From positions 61,007 through 125,006 of the forward strand of contig SXXW01000020.1 of assembly GCA_005791165.1 (NCBI GenBank): DNA of 64,000 nt. The letters are read 5' to 3'. A program made the position numbers and the translations under genes. Below the pieces are notes generated by a model. It had not been told where the DNA came from and ran no database searches. It saw only the letters and a list, made by a program, of their open reading frames with translations. The DNA comes from Cytophagaceae bacterium (GTDB taxonomy: Bacteria > Bacteroidota > Bacteroidia > Cytophagales > Spirosomataceae). Of this stretch, positions 16,221 to 26,653 are shown piece by piece. Position 1 is the first letter of the stretch. Every line of letters begins with the position of its first letter.

Positions 16221-19200
16221 ATGAAAAAACACCAATTGAACACCCAAAATTTGTGGTTATTTATGAAAATTACCTTTAGTCAAATTTGCCTAGTTTTATT
16301 GTGTACTACATTAGCTGTTGCACATGAATCACAGGCCCAAGAAGTTTTAAACCGCTCTGTAACTATTGTAGGTCAGAACATTAATTTCAAATCAGTTTTA
16401 GCTCAAATTGAAAAGCAAGCTGAGGTTAAGTTTGTATATAGTACCCGAGTTCAGATAAATCAAAAAATGAACTTGAATTTACAAAAGACAAAACTTTCGA
16501 CCGTATTAAATGAAATTCTAAATCCCAATTCGATTTCATATGAAGTGATTGAGAATAGAATTTTATTAACGAAATCTAAGATTGAGCTTCTGAATTCAAA
16601 TTCTCCATTGAATAAGCAAGAATCTGAATCGTTGATAATTGACCCTAAAACGATCAAGGGAAAAATTACTGACGAAAGTGGAAGTCCTATCCCCGGTGTG
16701 AATATTCTCATAAAAGGAACGAACAAAGGAGTGAGCAGTAATATTGATGGTACTTATAATTTGAGTGTTTCCGATGACAAGGCAGTTTTAGCTTTTAGTT
16801 TTGTTGGTTTTATCACTCAAGAAGTTGCAGTCGGGAATAGATCAATGATCAACATTAGTCTAGTGTCTGAAAATAAAGCTTTATCTGAAGTGGTGGTTGT
16901 GGGTTATGGTACTGCAAGAGCAAAAGATTTAACAGGTGCTGTGGCGACGATCAATCAAAATACGATTAAAGACTTACCAGTGTCGACTATTGATCAAAAA
17001 ATGATTGGCCAGGTGGCTGGTATGCAAATTCAGCAATTATCGGGTCAGCCAGGTGCTGGAACTTCAGTAAGAATTAGAGGTAGTGGATCTTTAGGAGCAG
17101 GTAACGAACCCTTATATGTGATTGACGGAATGCCTTATTCTGCTGGATTAAATCAAGACTTTAATCCTCTATTATTAATAAATCCGAATGATATAGAATC
17201 TATTTCTGTGTTGAAAGATGCATCTTCAACGGCAATTTATGGTTCCAGAGGTGCTAATGGTGTCATCATGATTACGACCAAAAAAGGTCAATACGGTAAA
17301 TTGCAAATCAATTTTTCTTCGATGACGGGTATGCAGGATGTGCCTAAGAAAGGGCGCCCTGAATTAATGAATCAGAAAGAATTTGTTGAAATGCAGAGAA
17401 ATAAAATCGACATAGCAGTATTAAGAGCTGAAAATCGAAAAACAACGGTAGCAGATTATCCTGTTGAATATCAAAACATAGACCAATTGGTTGGAAATGG
17501 AACGGACTGGTACGATTTAATCTTGCAAACCGCTCCCATTCAAGAACACAATTTAAGCATTCAAAGAGGTACTCAAGGTTCTAAAATCAATGCAAGTTTT
17601 GGTTATTTTAAACAAGATGGAGCATTAAAGTTTACAGGCGTCGAGCGTTTTACTAGTAAACTTGGTTTTGAATCTAATCTTAGCAAAACGGTGACCATTG
17701 GAGGGTCGTTACTTAACTCCTTGGTTAACCAGGATCGTACCAACACCAATTCTAGTAGGGACGATGTGATTGGAGTTTCATTATGGGCTAATCCGGTGAT
17801 GTCGCCTTATAATGCGAGTGGTCAATTAATTCCGTATGTTCGATCACCTCAGAGCAAATATCATTCGGCTTGGAGTTTTATGAATCCTTTATTCTTATTA
17901 CAAAATACGACCCAAATGCAAAATCAATTTCAGAGTTTAGGGTCTGTCTTTTTAGAATGGAATATATTACCTGATTTAAAGTTTAAAACATCTTTAAATA
18001 CGATTTATTCTTCGTCAAAATACAATCAATTTGTGCCAAGTACCGTTGGTACATCAACAGCAAATGTTCCGCCGATTGCAGGTACTGGTAGATCTTCTAA
18101 TTCTAGGTCTGAAACATTTGACTGGTTAATTGAGAATACATTAAATTATAATAAAAATTTAGGCAAACATCGTTTTAATGCGGTTGTGGGATATACCACC
18201 CAACGTAGTAGTACGAGTGGTTTAAATTTAAATGCTTCTCCGTATTCAAATGATTTAATACAAACGATCAATGCGGCTCAAGCTATTAGTTCATGGGGCG
18301 AAAATGCGCAGGAATGGAGTTTGATTTCCTATTTGGGTCGGGCTAATTATTCATTTGCTGATAAATATTTAGTGACAGCAACTCTTAGAACAGATGGGTC
18401 CTCAAGGTTTGGACTTAAAAATAGATACGCCGCCTTCCCTTCTTTTGGTGTAGCATGGCGCATTTCTGAGGAGGCTTTCTTAAAAGATAGTAAAATTATA
18501 TCCAGTTTAAAATGGCGCGCAAGTTTAGGCAAGAGTGGGAATAATAACATTGGAAACTATTCTTCTTTAGCTGCTATAAACCCTGGTTCCTATATTTTTG
18601 GAAGTAATCAGGTTTCCGCTTCATTCGTTGGTATTTCCAATCCTTTCTTAACTTGGGAGGAATCTGATCAGTTTGATACAGGTTTGGATATTGAATTATT
18701 TGATAATCGTGTTAGCTTGATTTTAGACTATTATAATCGGGAAAGTGCTAATATGTTGTTGAATGATGTCATTCCTGCCATTACAGGATTTAATTCTCAA
18801 ATTGTAAATAAAGGAACCGTTCGGAATAGGGGTGTTGAGATTTCCTTGAGCGCAAGCCCTATTCAAGGTAAGTTCAACTGGGATTTTAATTTTAATATTG
18901 CTATTAATAGGAATATGGTTCTTTCATTAAATCAAAATGGAGATCGCGTCTTGTCTGGAAATAACGATGGAAATCCTACACACGTGACGGTTGTAGGCAA
19001 GCCGATTGGTCAATTTTTTGGATTTGTGATGGAAGGAGTATATTCAGCAGCTGATGTTGCAAATCCTGCTATTATTAAGACAGCGCAAGTGTATGAAGGC
19101 AATCCCAAATATAAAGATGTTAATGGAGATGGTCTCATCAGTGACTTTCTTGATTATACTATGCTAGGGAGTCCGCATCCAGATTTTATTTTTGGATTCT

Positions 19201-19691
19201 CTAATAACTTTTCATACAAAAACTTTTCATTAGGTGTCATTCTTAACGGTCAGTATGGAGGCCAAGTAATGAATGGTTTGAGACAAACAACGGATAATTT
19301 ACAGGGATTCTTCAATGTGAGTAAAGTTTTTGTAAACCGTTGGCGCAGTGCTGCTAATCCTGGTGATCCCTTACTATATGGAGTACCTAAATTAACACCA
19401 AGTTGGGGCCACCGTGTAAATTCTCGTTGGGTAGAGGATGCCTCTTTTTTACGTGTTTCAAATGTAACATTGGGTTATACCGTTCCATCTAGTTTTGTTC
19501 AAAAATCAAAATTATTTGAATCTTGTAGACTTTATCTGACGTGTAGGAATTTAGCTATGTTTACCAAATATACAGGTGCTAATCCAGAAGCTCAATCAAG
19601 AAATATTGATAATACATTGTCTCAGGGCTTTGATATGTCATCATATCCTTTAGCCACCACTACATCTTTAGGCCTAAACCTTTCTTTTTAA
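16221..19691 (+). CDS. susC: SusC/RagA-type TonB-dependent outer-membrane transporter with STN domain
   Basis: A 1156-residue TonB-dependent barrel. It has a signal peptide (about 1-40), an STN signalling domain (about 50-112), a carboxypeptidase-regulatory-like domain (about 143-215, IKGKITDESGSPIPGVNILIKG), the plug (about 226-355, VVVGYGTARAKDLTGAVATI ... VIDGMP ... GSRGANGVIMITTKKG) and a beta barrel to the end. It imports oligosaccharides together with the SusD lid encoded downstream. The STN domain marks it as the sensor that signals to the FecR/ECF sigma pair just upstream. The glycan is not determined by sequence, but the adjoining sulfatases suggest a sulfated one. Confidence 0.96.
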   Translation: MKKHQLNTQNLWLFMKITFSQICLVLLCTTLAVAHESQAQEVLNRSVTIVGQNINFKSVLAQIEKQAEVKFVYSTRVQINQKMNLNLQKTKLSTVLNEILNPNSISYEVIENRILLTKSKIELLNSNSPLNKQESESLIIDPKTIKGKITDESGSPIPGVNILIKGTNKGVSSNIDGTYNLSVSDDKAVLAFSFVGFITQEVAVGNRSMINISLVSENKALSEVVVVGYGTARAKDLTGAVATINQNTIKDLPVSTIDQKMIGQVAGMQIQQLSGQPGAGTSVRIRGSGSLGAGNEPLYVIDGMPYSAGLNQDFNPLLLINPNDIESISVLKDASSTAIYGSRGANGVIMITTKKGQYGKLQINFSSMTGMQDVPKKGRPELMNQKEFVEMQRNKIDIAVLRAENRKTTVADYPVEYQNIDQLVGNGTDWYDLILQTAPIQEHNLSIQRGTQGSKINASFGYFKQDGALKFTGVERFTSKLGFESNLSKTVTIGGSLLNSLVNQDRTNTNSSRDDVIGVSLWANPVMSPYNASGQLIPYVRSPQSKYHSAWSFMNPLFLLQNTTQMQNQFQSLGSVFLEWNILPDLKFKTSLNTIYSSSKYNQFVPSTVGTSTANVPPIAGTGRSSNSRSETFDWLIENTLNYNKNLGKHRFNAVVGYTTQRSSTSGLNLNASPYSNDLIQTINAAQAISSWGENAQEWSLISYLGRANYSFADKYLVTATLRTDGSSRFGLKNRYAAFPSFGVAWRISEEAFLKDSKIISSLKWRASLGKSGNNNIGNYSSLAAINPGSYIFGSNQVSASFVGISNPFLTWEESDQFDTGLDIELFDNRVSLILDYYNRESANMLLNDVIPAITGFNSQIVNKGTVRNRGVEISLSASPIQGKFNWDFNFNIAINRNMVLSLNQNGDRVLSGNNDGNPTHVTVVGKPIGQFFGFVMEGVYSAADVANPAIIKTAQVYEGNPKYKDVNGDGLISDFLDYTMLGSPHPDFIFGFSNNFSYKNFSLGVILNGQYGGQVMNGLRQTTDNLQGFFNVSKVFVNRWRSAANPGDPLLYGVPKLTPSWGHRVNSRWVEDASFLRVSNVTLGYTVPSSFVQKSKLFESCRLYLTCRNLAMFTKYTGANPEAQSRNIDNTLSQGFDMSSYPLATTTSLGLNLSF

Positions 19692-19717
19692 TGTCAAGAT
19701 ATAAACCGAATAACAAT

Positions 19718-21199
19718 ATGAAAAATTTAATCATTTTAATTTTTGCTCTGATCATTTTAAGTGGATGCAAAGATAGTTTCTTAGAGCTTTACCCTAAAGC
19801 AACACTAAGTGAAGGCAGTTTTTATCAAACAGAAGTTGAGTATATTTTATTAGCCAATGGATGTTATGTTCCTATGAGGGATTATGAAAAAAATCAGCAT
19901 TGGATTTTAGCCGAATTAATTTCTGATAATGCAAGTTTTCAAAATAATGTACGAACCGGGGAAGCTTCAAGAGGTGTTATTGATCAATTTATTTTAAGCT
20001 CTGACAATGTAGCTTATAGCGGTTTTTGGAATTTGTCATATAATGGAATTACGCGCTGTAATAAATTATTAAGCGAAATAGATCGTCCAACCACTGTATG
20101 GTCAAAATTATCTTTAAAAGATCGATCTAAAGGAGAAGCACTATTTTTAAGGGCACTGTATTATTTTAATCTTGTTAGGCAGTTTGGTGGTGTCCCTTTG
20201 GTTTTAGTGCCTGTTACTTCTCAAGCAGCCGTTGACATTAAAAGATCGAAGGATACTCAAGTGTATGATCGAATTATCTTAGACTTAAAAGAAGCTGCAG
20301 CAGCTTTTGCAAAAGCTAAAGATGTCGAAGAAAATGGTCGAGCAAATGAAAATTCGGCAATGGCCTTATTAGGTAAAGTTTATTTGACTATTGGTAACCA
20401 TGCGGAGGCTGAAAAAGCATTAAGCTCTGTGATGTCATCAGGAAAATATACATTGTTGCCAGAATATGCTGACCTATTTAATCCCGCCAAAAAGGATTTT
20501 AAAGAGACAATTTTTGCGATCCAATACTCTGAAAATAGTCCTGAATTAGCGAATAACTTTATTTTTACTTTTGCTCCACATACCTCTGCAGGTGCTGTAA
20601 CAGGTAGGCCTAATATTAATATTATATCAGCAGGATGGAATCAGCCGACCGATGATTTGATTAATGCATTCGAACCAGGAGATAAACGTAAAGCAGTATC
20701 TATTGGATTTTGGAATGGCTTAGACTGGGATAACAAAGTAAAACCTATTCCTTATTGTGCTAAATATAAAGCGCCAATTTCCGCACCGGATAATCGATGT
20801 GGTGATAATTTACCAATACTTCGTTATTCAGATGTTTTATTAATGTATGCCGAGGCTTTAGTTGAGCAAGGTAAAGTAAGCCAAGCAGTTCCTAGCATTC
20901 AATTAGTTAGAAATAGAGCAGGTTTAACTAGCCCAATAACCGGAAGTGATGCCGCTAGCTTACGAACTTTAATTGCCAAAGAAAGACAAACTGAATTTTG
21001 TTTTGAGAATCAAAGATGGTATGATTTGAAAAGAACTGGCAAAGCTGCAGAGGTGATGACCGCTCATGGTAAAAGAGAAAAAGCTGCTAAGGTATTTTTG
21101 TATCCTGAATCTTATACCTTAAATTCAAATAAATTATTAGCACCTATACCTGTTAGTGAGGTATCTATAAATAAGATAGACCAAAACCCAGGCTACTAA
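19718..21199 (+). CDS. susD: SusD/RagB-type surface glycan-binding lipoprotein
   Basis: A SusD-like lipoprotein. The start at 19718 gives an ideal lipoprotein signal (MKNLIILIFALIILSGC, lipobox Cys 17). An in-frame ATG at 19691 overlapping the susC stop would add nine polar residues before it. The N-terminal SusD-like domain (about 18-215, with EALFLRALYYFNLVRQFGGVPLV) has TPR-type helices. The C-terminal SusD_RagB domain (about 270-490) contains LRYSDVLLMYAEAL and ERQTEFCFENQRWYDLKRTG. It caps the SusC barrel and binds the glycan. The downstream sulfatase starts 11 bp later. Confidence 0.95.
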   Translation: MKNLIILIFALIILSGCKDSFLELYPKATLSEGSFYQTEVEYILLANGCYVPMRDYEKNQHWILAELISDNASFQNNVRTGEASRGVIDQFILSSDNVAYSGFWNLSYNGITRCNKLLSEIDRPTTVWSKLSLKDRSKGEALFLRALYYFNLVRQFGGVPLVLVPVTSQAAVDIKRSKDTQVYDRIILDLKEAAAAFAKAKDVEENGRANENSAMALLGKVYLTIGNHAEAEKALSSVMSSGKYTLLPEYADLFNPAKKDFKETIFAIQYSENSPELANNFIFTFAPHTSAGAVTGRPNINIISAGWNQPTDDLINAFEPGDKRKAVSIGFWNGLDWDNKVKPIPYCAKYKAPISAPDNRCGDNLPILRYSDVLLMYAEALVEQGKVSQAVPSIQLVRNRAGLTSPITGSDAASLRTLIAKERQTEFCFENQRWYDLKRTGKAAEVMTAHGKREKAAKVFLYPESYTLNSNKLLAPIPVSEVSINKIDQNPGY

Positions 21200-21210
21200 A
21201 CCTATTAATA

Positions 21211-22695
21211 ATGAATCAGATAAAATGCTTTTCTAAAAGTCTTTTTTTACTATTTTTTTGGGTATTTAGTTTTAATTCTTTTGCCCAAAAAAACACAAAA
21301 CCCAATATCCTGTACATCTTAGTGGATCAATGGAGGGCACAGTCGACTGGATATTCGGGTGATAAAAATGTGATGACGCCAAATTTAGATAAATTGGCCA
21401 GCAAGAGTATTAATTTGACCCATGCAGTTTCTGGAATGCCCGTATGCTCACCGCATCGGGCTTCTTTTTTAACTGGCCAATATCCCTTGACCCATGGTGT
21501 TTTCATGAACGATGTTTTGTTGGATACCAACCGCACTACCATTGGGAAAGTATTCAAGGAAAATGGCTATCAAACAGGTTATTTAGGGAAATGGCACGTG
21601 GATGGTCATGGGAGGAGTTCTTATATTCCCGCGAGTCGCCAACAAGGCTTCGATTATTGGAAAGCGCTTGAATGCACGCATGATTACAATAACTCAGCCT
21701 ATTATGAAGGAAATTCGCCTGTCAAGAAGGTTTGGGAAACCTATGATGCCATTGCGCAAACTCAAGATGTTTGTCAATACCTAAAAGGCCAGACGAAAAA
21801 AGATGATCCATTCTTTTTAGTGCTTTCCATCGGTTCTCCGCATGATCCCTACCAAACAGCTCCCGAAAAATATCGCAAAATGTATGAAAATAAAATCTTT
21901 ACGATTCGCGATAATGTGCCTGCTGATAAAGTAGAGAAGGTTCAAAATGATCTTCGTGGGTATTATGCGCACATGACGGCGATTGATGATTGCATAGGTC
22001 AACTCCGCTTTACGCTCAAGGAACAAGGTTTAGACGAGAATACCATTATTGTGTTTACAGCGGATCATGGCGATTTAATGGGTTCTCATGGTGCTTGGAA
22101 TAAGCAACAACCTTATGACGAAAGTATTCGTGTACCATTTCTGATTCATTATCCGAAGGCTTTTGGCCCTACCGGAAAAAAATCAAAAGCATTGATTAAT
22201 TCCCCCGATATCATGCCTACGCTCTTGGGTCTAACAGGTATCGAGGTTCCCAAATCCGTGGAAGGCAAAGATTTTTCTCAAATTTTATTAGGCAAAAAGA
22301 AAAATGATGTCACCCATACCTTGATTTCTTGTGTCCAACCTTTTGGCCAATGGATTCGCTCCAAAGGTGGCAAAGAATATAGAGGTTTAATGACTGAAAA
22401 TTACATATATGTACGTGATTTAAAAGGGCCTTGGTTATTGTTTGATCGGACGAAAGATCCATTCCAACTCAATAACTTGGTCGGCCAGCCTTCCCTTGCA
22501 GCTATTCAAAACAAACTGGACCGTGATTTATTGAATGAATTGAAAATTCGTAAAGATGAATTTTTGCCCGGTTTGGACTATGTAAAGAAATGGAATTATG
22601 TCATCGATGCCACAGAGACAGTCCCTTACGTTAAAATGAATTATCAAGGATTACCGATCAAAGATACCTCATCTGGATATCCTACATTAAAATAG
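21211..22695 (+). CDS. S1 family sulfatase (CSPHR, Cys79)
   Basis: A 494-residue type I sulfatase with a signal peptide ending at SFAQ (about 26). The formylglycine motif CSPHRASFLTG (Cys79) is intact. LGKWHVDG, FTADHGDLMGSHGAWNKQQPYDESIRVPFL and SPDIMPTLLGLTGI follow, as usual for the alkaline-phosphatase-like fold. The first metal motif reads VDQ rather than the more common DD. Cys79 must be converted to formylglycine by an anaerobic or aerobic maturase, neither of which is encoded here. It probably removes sulfate from the PUL glycan in the periplasm. It forms one unit with susC, susD and the next sulfatase. Confidence 0.92.
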   Translation: MNQIKCFSKSLFLLFFWVFSFNSFAQKNTKPNILYILVDQWRAQSTGYSGDKNVMTPNLDKLASKSINLTHAVSGMPVCSPHRASFLTGQYPLTHGVFMNDVLLDTNRTTIGKVFKENGYQTGYLGKWHVDGHGRSSYIPASRQQGFDYWKALECTHDYNNSAYYEGNSPVKKVWETYDAIAQTQDVCQYLKGQTKKDDPFFLVLSIGSPHDPYQTAPEKYRKMYENKIFTIRDNVPADKVEKVQNDLRGYYAHMTAIDDCIGQLRFTLKEQGLDENTIIVFTADHGDLMGSHGAWNKQQPYDESIRVPFLIHYPKAFGPTGKKSKALINSPDIMPTLLGLTGIEVPKSVEGKDFSQILLGKKKNDVTHTLISCVQPFGQWIRSKGGKEYRGLMTENYIYVRDLKGPWLLFDRTKDPFQLNNLVGQPSLAAIQNKLDRDLLNELKIRKDEFLPGLDYVKKWNYVIDATETVPYVKMNYQGLPIKDTSSGYPTLK

Positions 22696-22701
22696 TTAGC
22701 T

Positions 22702-24105
22702 ATGAAATCTAGTGCGTTGAAATGCCTGCCATTTTTGTTGTTTTTATTGACTTGTTTTTTCAATATCCATGAGACTCGGGCACAAAATAAAAAGCCTAAT
22801 ATCATATTCATTTTGACCGATGATCAACGTGCTGAGGCCATGGGTTATGCGGGGAATAAAATCATCAAAACGCCTGAAATGGATAAATTGGCCAGCCAAG
22901 GAATCTATTTCAAAAATGCTTTTGTCACAACGCCTATTTGTGCGGCGAGTCGAGCCAGTATCTTAACGGGTTTGTATGAGCGGACGCATTTGTATACATT
23001 CCAACAAGGTAACCTAAAACAGCCTTATGCTGATCAGTCCTACCCAGTTCTTCTTAAAAAGCAAGGTTATTATACTGGTTTTTTTGGAAAATTCGGCGTG
23101 GAATATCCCTTTTTCAATCAGATGTTCGATCAAGGTGAAAACTATGATCGCAATACGAAATACAAGGATCATCGAGGCTATTTTTATAAGACATTGGGGA
23201 AAGACACAGTTCACTTAACTAGATATACGTCGCAAAAAGCCATGGATTTTATTTCAAGCGCGCCGACCGACCAACCCTTTTGTTTGTCTTTAAGTTTTAG
23301 TGCACCTCATGCGCATGACCCTGCAGTCGATCAGTATTTCTGGCAGCCTGAGGTTGATCATTTATATCAAGATGTGGTTATTCCGCCGCCGATTATGGCC
23401 TCTGATGCTGATTTTATGGCTCAGCCTGACTATGTGCGTAACGGCGAAAATCATACGCGTTGGCTCTGGCGCTTCGATACCCCAGAAAAATACCAAAAAA
23501 GTGTGAAAGGTTATTATCGCATGATTTCAGGGGTGGATTTAGAAATAGGGAAAATTCGTAAGCTGCTGGTTGAAAAGGGCTTAGATAAAAATACAATTAT
23601 TATTTTTTTAGGTGACAATGGATACTTTTTAGGGGAGCGCCAATTTGCCGATAAATGGCTTATGTACGATAAGTCATTGCGTGTACCCATGATGATTTAT
23701 GATCCTCGCAATCCGAAACATCGGGTGGTTGAAGATGAGGTTTTAAACATCGACATAGCACCGACCATTTTTGGTTTTGCGGGATTAAGCCAACCAAAAT
23801 CTTGGCAAGGGGTGAATTTATCCGGGTACACCAAAGCCGCTTCTCCAGCTAAATCTAGAGTAGATTTTTTATGTGAGCATTTGTGGAAAGTAGATATCAT
23901 TGCCTCCAGCGAAGGTTTTAGAACTAAAAAATGGAAGTATTTCCGTTATCGCGAGGATTTAAAACATGAAGAATTGTATGATCTTTCTAAAGATCCTTTA
24001 GAAAAAAATAACTTGGTGAACGAGACAAAATATAAATCTGTGTTAATTGAGATGCGTCAAAAAATGAAGAAAAAAATTGCCTCCTTAGAGAAAAGTCGTT
24101 TGTAG
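22702..24105 (+). CDS. S1 family sulfatase (CAASR, Cys80)
   Basis: A 467-residue sulfatase with a signal peptide (cleavage near TRAQ, about 28). The metal motif is LTDDQRAEAMG, the modification motif CAASRASILTG (Cys80, Cys-x-Ala-x-Arg form), then FGKFGVEYPF in place of the usual GKWHLG, and FLGDNGYFLGERQFADKWLMYDKSLRVPM. The Lys-Phe-Gly variant of the GKWH motif sets it apart from its neighbour and suggests a different sulfate position or sugar. It starts 6 bp after the previous stop. It belongs to the PUL transcript starting at susC. Confidence 0.92.
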   Translation: MKSSALKCLPFLLFLLTCFFNIHETRAQNKKPNIIFILTDDQRAEAMGYAGNKIIKTPEMDKLASQGIYFKNAFVTTPICAASRASILTGLYERTHLYTFQQGNLKQPYADQSYPVLLKKQGYYTGFFGKFGVEYPFFNQMFDQGENYDRNTKYKDHRGYFYKTLGKDTVHLTRYTSQKAMDFISSAPTDQPFCLSLSFSAPHAHDPAVDQYFWQPEVDHLYQDVVIPPPIMASDADFMAQPDYVRNGENHTRWLWRFDTPEKYQKSVKGYYRMISGVDLEIGKIRKLLVEKGLDKNTIIIFLGDNGYFLGERQFADKWLMYDKSLRVPMMIYDPRNPKHRVVEDEVLNIDIAPTIFGFAGLSQPKSWQGVNLSGYTKAASPAKSRVDFLCEHLWKVDIIASSEGFRTKKWKYFRYREDLKHEELYDLSKDPLEKNNLVNETKYKSVLIEMRQKMKKKIASLEKSRL

Positions 24106-24229
24106 TAACACCTATTTTATTTGAAGATAATTTTTTGAAAACACTTTTTATTTAATGATTCGTTTATTTTAAAAGTGTAAATAATGTTTAATTTTAGGTG
24201 TACAAATTTGATTAATAATCTATATACCT

Positions 24230-26653
24230 ATGAAAATTCGATTACTTATTTTCCTATTATTAGGAAATATTTTCGCCATTTCTGCTCAAAAAATGGCTCC
24301 AATTGTTTCTTTATCTAATGGGTGGAAATTAAGTTCTGCAGGAAAATCTTTCGGTTTAGGTGATTTACCTTTAAACATCGCGGTGAGTAATTCTAAGAAA
24401 TTTGTTGCGGTAACGAATAATGGCGTAAGCGCCCACAGCATCATGTTAATCGATGTAAAATCGGAACGTGTCATCGATTCCGTTATTATCCCAAAAGCAT
24501 GGTATGGTTTGGCTTTCAGTCCTGATGACCAATTTTTATATGCGGCAGGCGGTCATGATAATAAGATCGTTCGCTATGAAATCATTCAAAATAAACTGAA
24601 TAAAAAAGACGAGATTGTTTTAGGAGCCGTTTGGCCTAATCGGATTGCGCCTTCTGGAATCACCTTTGACGCAAAACGTCAAAAAATTTATGTGGTAACG
24701 CGCGATAATCGTACGTTATATGTAATTGATGCCAAAACGCAAAAAATCGACAAGCAATTTGGCTTAGATGGCGAAGCGTATATGAGCGCGATGAGTACTG
24801 ACTCAAAAGAATTATATATTTCTTGTTGGGGCTGTGACCACGTGCTTGTTTTTGATTTAAATATGCAGGCTTGGAAAACGCCGATCAAAGTAGGGGATAA
24901 CCCGAATGAGATGTTGATAAGCCCGAATGGCCAACAACTTTACGTATGTAATGCGAATGATAACACGGTGTCTGTGATCAATTTAAAGACTAAAAAAGTA
25001 ATAGAAACTTTAGATGTGGCTTTATATCCGAATTCGCCATCGGGTTCTACGACGAATGGTTTGGCAATGGATCCCGTTAAAAAGAGCTTATACATAGCGA
25101 ATGCAGATAATAATTGTTTGGCGGTTTTTGATGTTTCTACGCCAGGAAAAAGTGTTCCTAAAGGTTTTATACCAGTAGGTTGGTTTCCGACTAATGTGAA
25201 ATTTATCAACAACAAAATATGGGTGACGAATGGAAAAGGAAATACTTCTTTGGCGAATCCATATGGTCCTAGGCCAATAAAAAATGGGGAAGAAGTGATT
25301 TTGCATGGAGCAGATGTCAATGCCCCGAAAGAGGTTCAATACATTGGTTCGATGTTTAAAGGTACGATGAGTGTGATTTCTCGTCCTACGGAAAAAGACC
25401 TTCAGGGCTATTCCAAAGCCGTTTACAGAAATGCTTCTTATTCTCCCACCAAATCAGATTTAGCGGATAAAGATGCACCAGGATTTCCAATTCCAATGAA
25501 AATGGGTCAAAAGTCACCCATTAAATATGTGTTTTATGTGATTAAAGAAAACCGTACCTATGATCAGGTTTTGTCTGATGTCAAGGGGGGAAATGGGGAT
25601 ACGACCTTGCTTTTGTTTGGGAGGAAATATACGCCAAACCAACATGCGATTGCCGAAAAATTTGTGCTATTGGATAATTTTTATGTGGATTCGGAAGTAA
25701 GCGCCGACGGGCATCAATGGTCCATGGGCGCTTATGCCACAGATTACATGGAGAAAAGTTGGCCTACCAGCTATGGCGGCAAAGGGGGAGGAATTTATGG
25801 AGATGCAGAGAAAAATGTGGTATTGAATAAAAGTGGATACATCTGGGACTTATGCAATCGATATGGCGTCACTTTTAGAACCTATGGTGAGTTTGTGACG
25901 AATGGAAAAGCAACTATTCCTGTGTTGGATAAACATTTTCATCCCACTTTCCCAAGTTATAGTTTGGCCATTATGGACACAACTCGTCTACGGATTTGGA
26001 AGACTGAATTTGAGACCATGGTGAAGGAAAATAGAGTTCCCCAGTTTAATTCTTTGCGATTAGGAAATGACCATACGGAAGGTTTGCGTATTGGTCGGCC
26101 TACCCCGTATGCGCATGTGGCGGACAATGATTATGCCGTCGGGCTTCTCATTGAAACCCTTTCTAAAAGTCCGATTTGGAATGAAACAGCGGTCTTTATT
26201 TTAGAAGATGATGCTCAAAATGGAGCGGATCACGTAGATGCACACCGAAGTACGGCCTATGTTGCAGGGGGATTTGTAAAACGGAATTATGTAGATCATA
26301 CGGCCTATTCCACAAGTTCAATGTTGAGAACGATGGAATTAATTTTAGGACTTAGCCCTATGTCACAATACGATGCGGCAGCGATGCCGATGTGGCGTTC
26401 TTTTGATTCAGTTGCAAAACCTAGTGATTTTAAGGCGATTACCCCTAATGTGGATTTGCGTACTAAAAACGTCGTTCGAAATGAATGGCAACGAAGATCT
26501 GAATTATTTAACTTTGAGAAAGAAGATACCAATAATGATGTGGCCTTTAATTTGGTCCTTTGGCATGGTTTGAAAGGGGATAAAATACCTTTCCCAGGTC
26601 CTACTCGGGCTGCGTTTGTGTATCCCATCATAAAAAAAGATTTAGATGACTAG
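24230..26653 (+). CDS. YncE-like beta-propeller fused to a phosphoesterase domain
   Basis: An 807-residue secreted protein. It has a signal peptide (ending near SAQ, about 20) and a seven-bladed-type propeller of YVTN/NHL-like repeats (about 40-330, for example GQQLYVCNANDNTVSVINLKTKKVIETL). It then has a phosphoesterase (PF04185/alkaline-phosphatase-like) domain (about 425-790) with YVIKENRTYDQVLSDV, NFYVDSEVSADGHQWSMGAYATDY and FILEDDAQNGADHVDAHRSTAYVAGGFVKR. Those carry the Asn, Asp and His residues expected for binding two metals. Function in this family is largely untested; a phosphodiesterase or related hydrolase is inferred. It is separated from the previous sulfatase by 124 bp but overlaps the next one by 8 bp. 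Confidence 0.88.
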   Translation: MKIRLLIFLLLGNIFAISAQKMAPIVSLSNGWKLSSAGKSFGLGDLPLNIAVSNSKKFVAVTNNGVSAHSIMLIDVKSERVIDSVIIPKAWYGLAFSPDDQFLYAAGGHDNKIVRYEIIQNKLNKKDEIVLGAVWPNRIAPSGITFDAKRQKIYVVTRDNRTLYVIDAKTQKIDKQFGLDGEAYMSAMSTDSKELYISCWGCDHVLVFDLNMQAWKTPIKVGDNPNEMLISPNGQQLYVCNANDNTVSVINLKTKKVIETLDVALYPNSPSGSTTNGLAMDPVKKSLYIANADNNCLAVFDVSTPGKSVPKGFIPVGWFPTNVKFINNKIWVTNGKGNTSLANPYGPRPIKNGEEVILHGADVNAPKEVQYIGSMFKGTMSVISRPTEKDLQGYSKAVYRNASYSPTKSDLADKDAPGFPIPMKMGQKSPIKYVFYVIKENRTYDQVLSDVKGGNGDTTLLLFGRKYTPNQHAIAEKFVLLDNFYVDSEVSADGHQWSMGAYATDYMEKSWPTSYGGKGGGIYGDAEKNVVLNKSGYIWDLCNRYGVTFRTYGEFVTNGKATIPVLDKHFHPTFPSYSLAIMDTTRLRIWKTEFETMVKENRVPQFNSLRLGNDHTEGLRIGRPTPYAHVADNDYAVGLLIETLSKSPIWNETAVFILEDDAQNGADHVDAHRSTAYVAGGFVKRNYVDHTAYSTSSMLRTMELILGLSPMSQYDAAAMPMWRSFDSVAKPSDFKAITPNVDLRTKNVVRNEWQRRSELFNFEKEDTNNDVAFNLVLWHGLKGDKIPFPGPTRAAFVYPIIKKDLDD

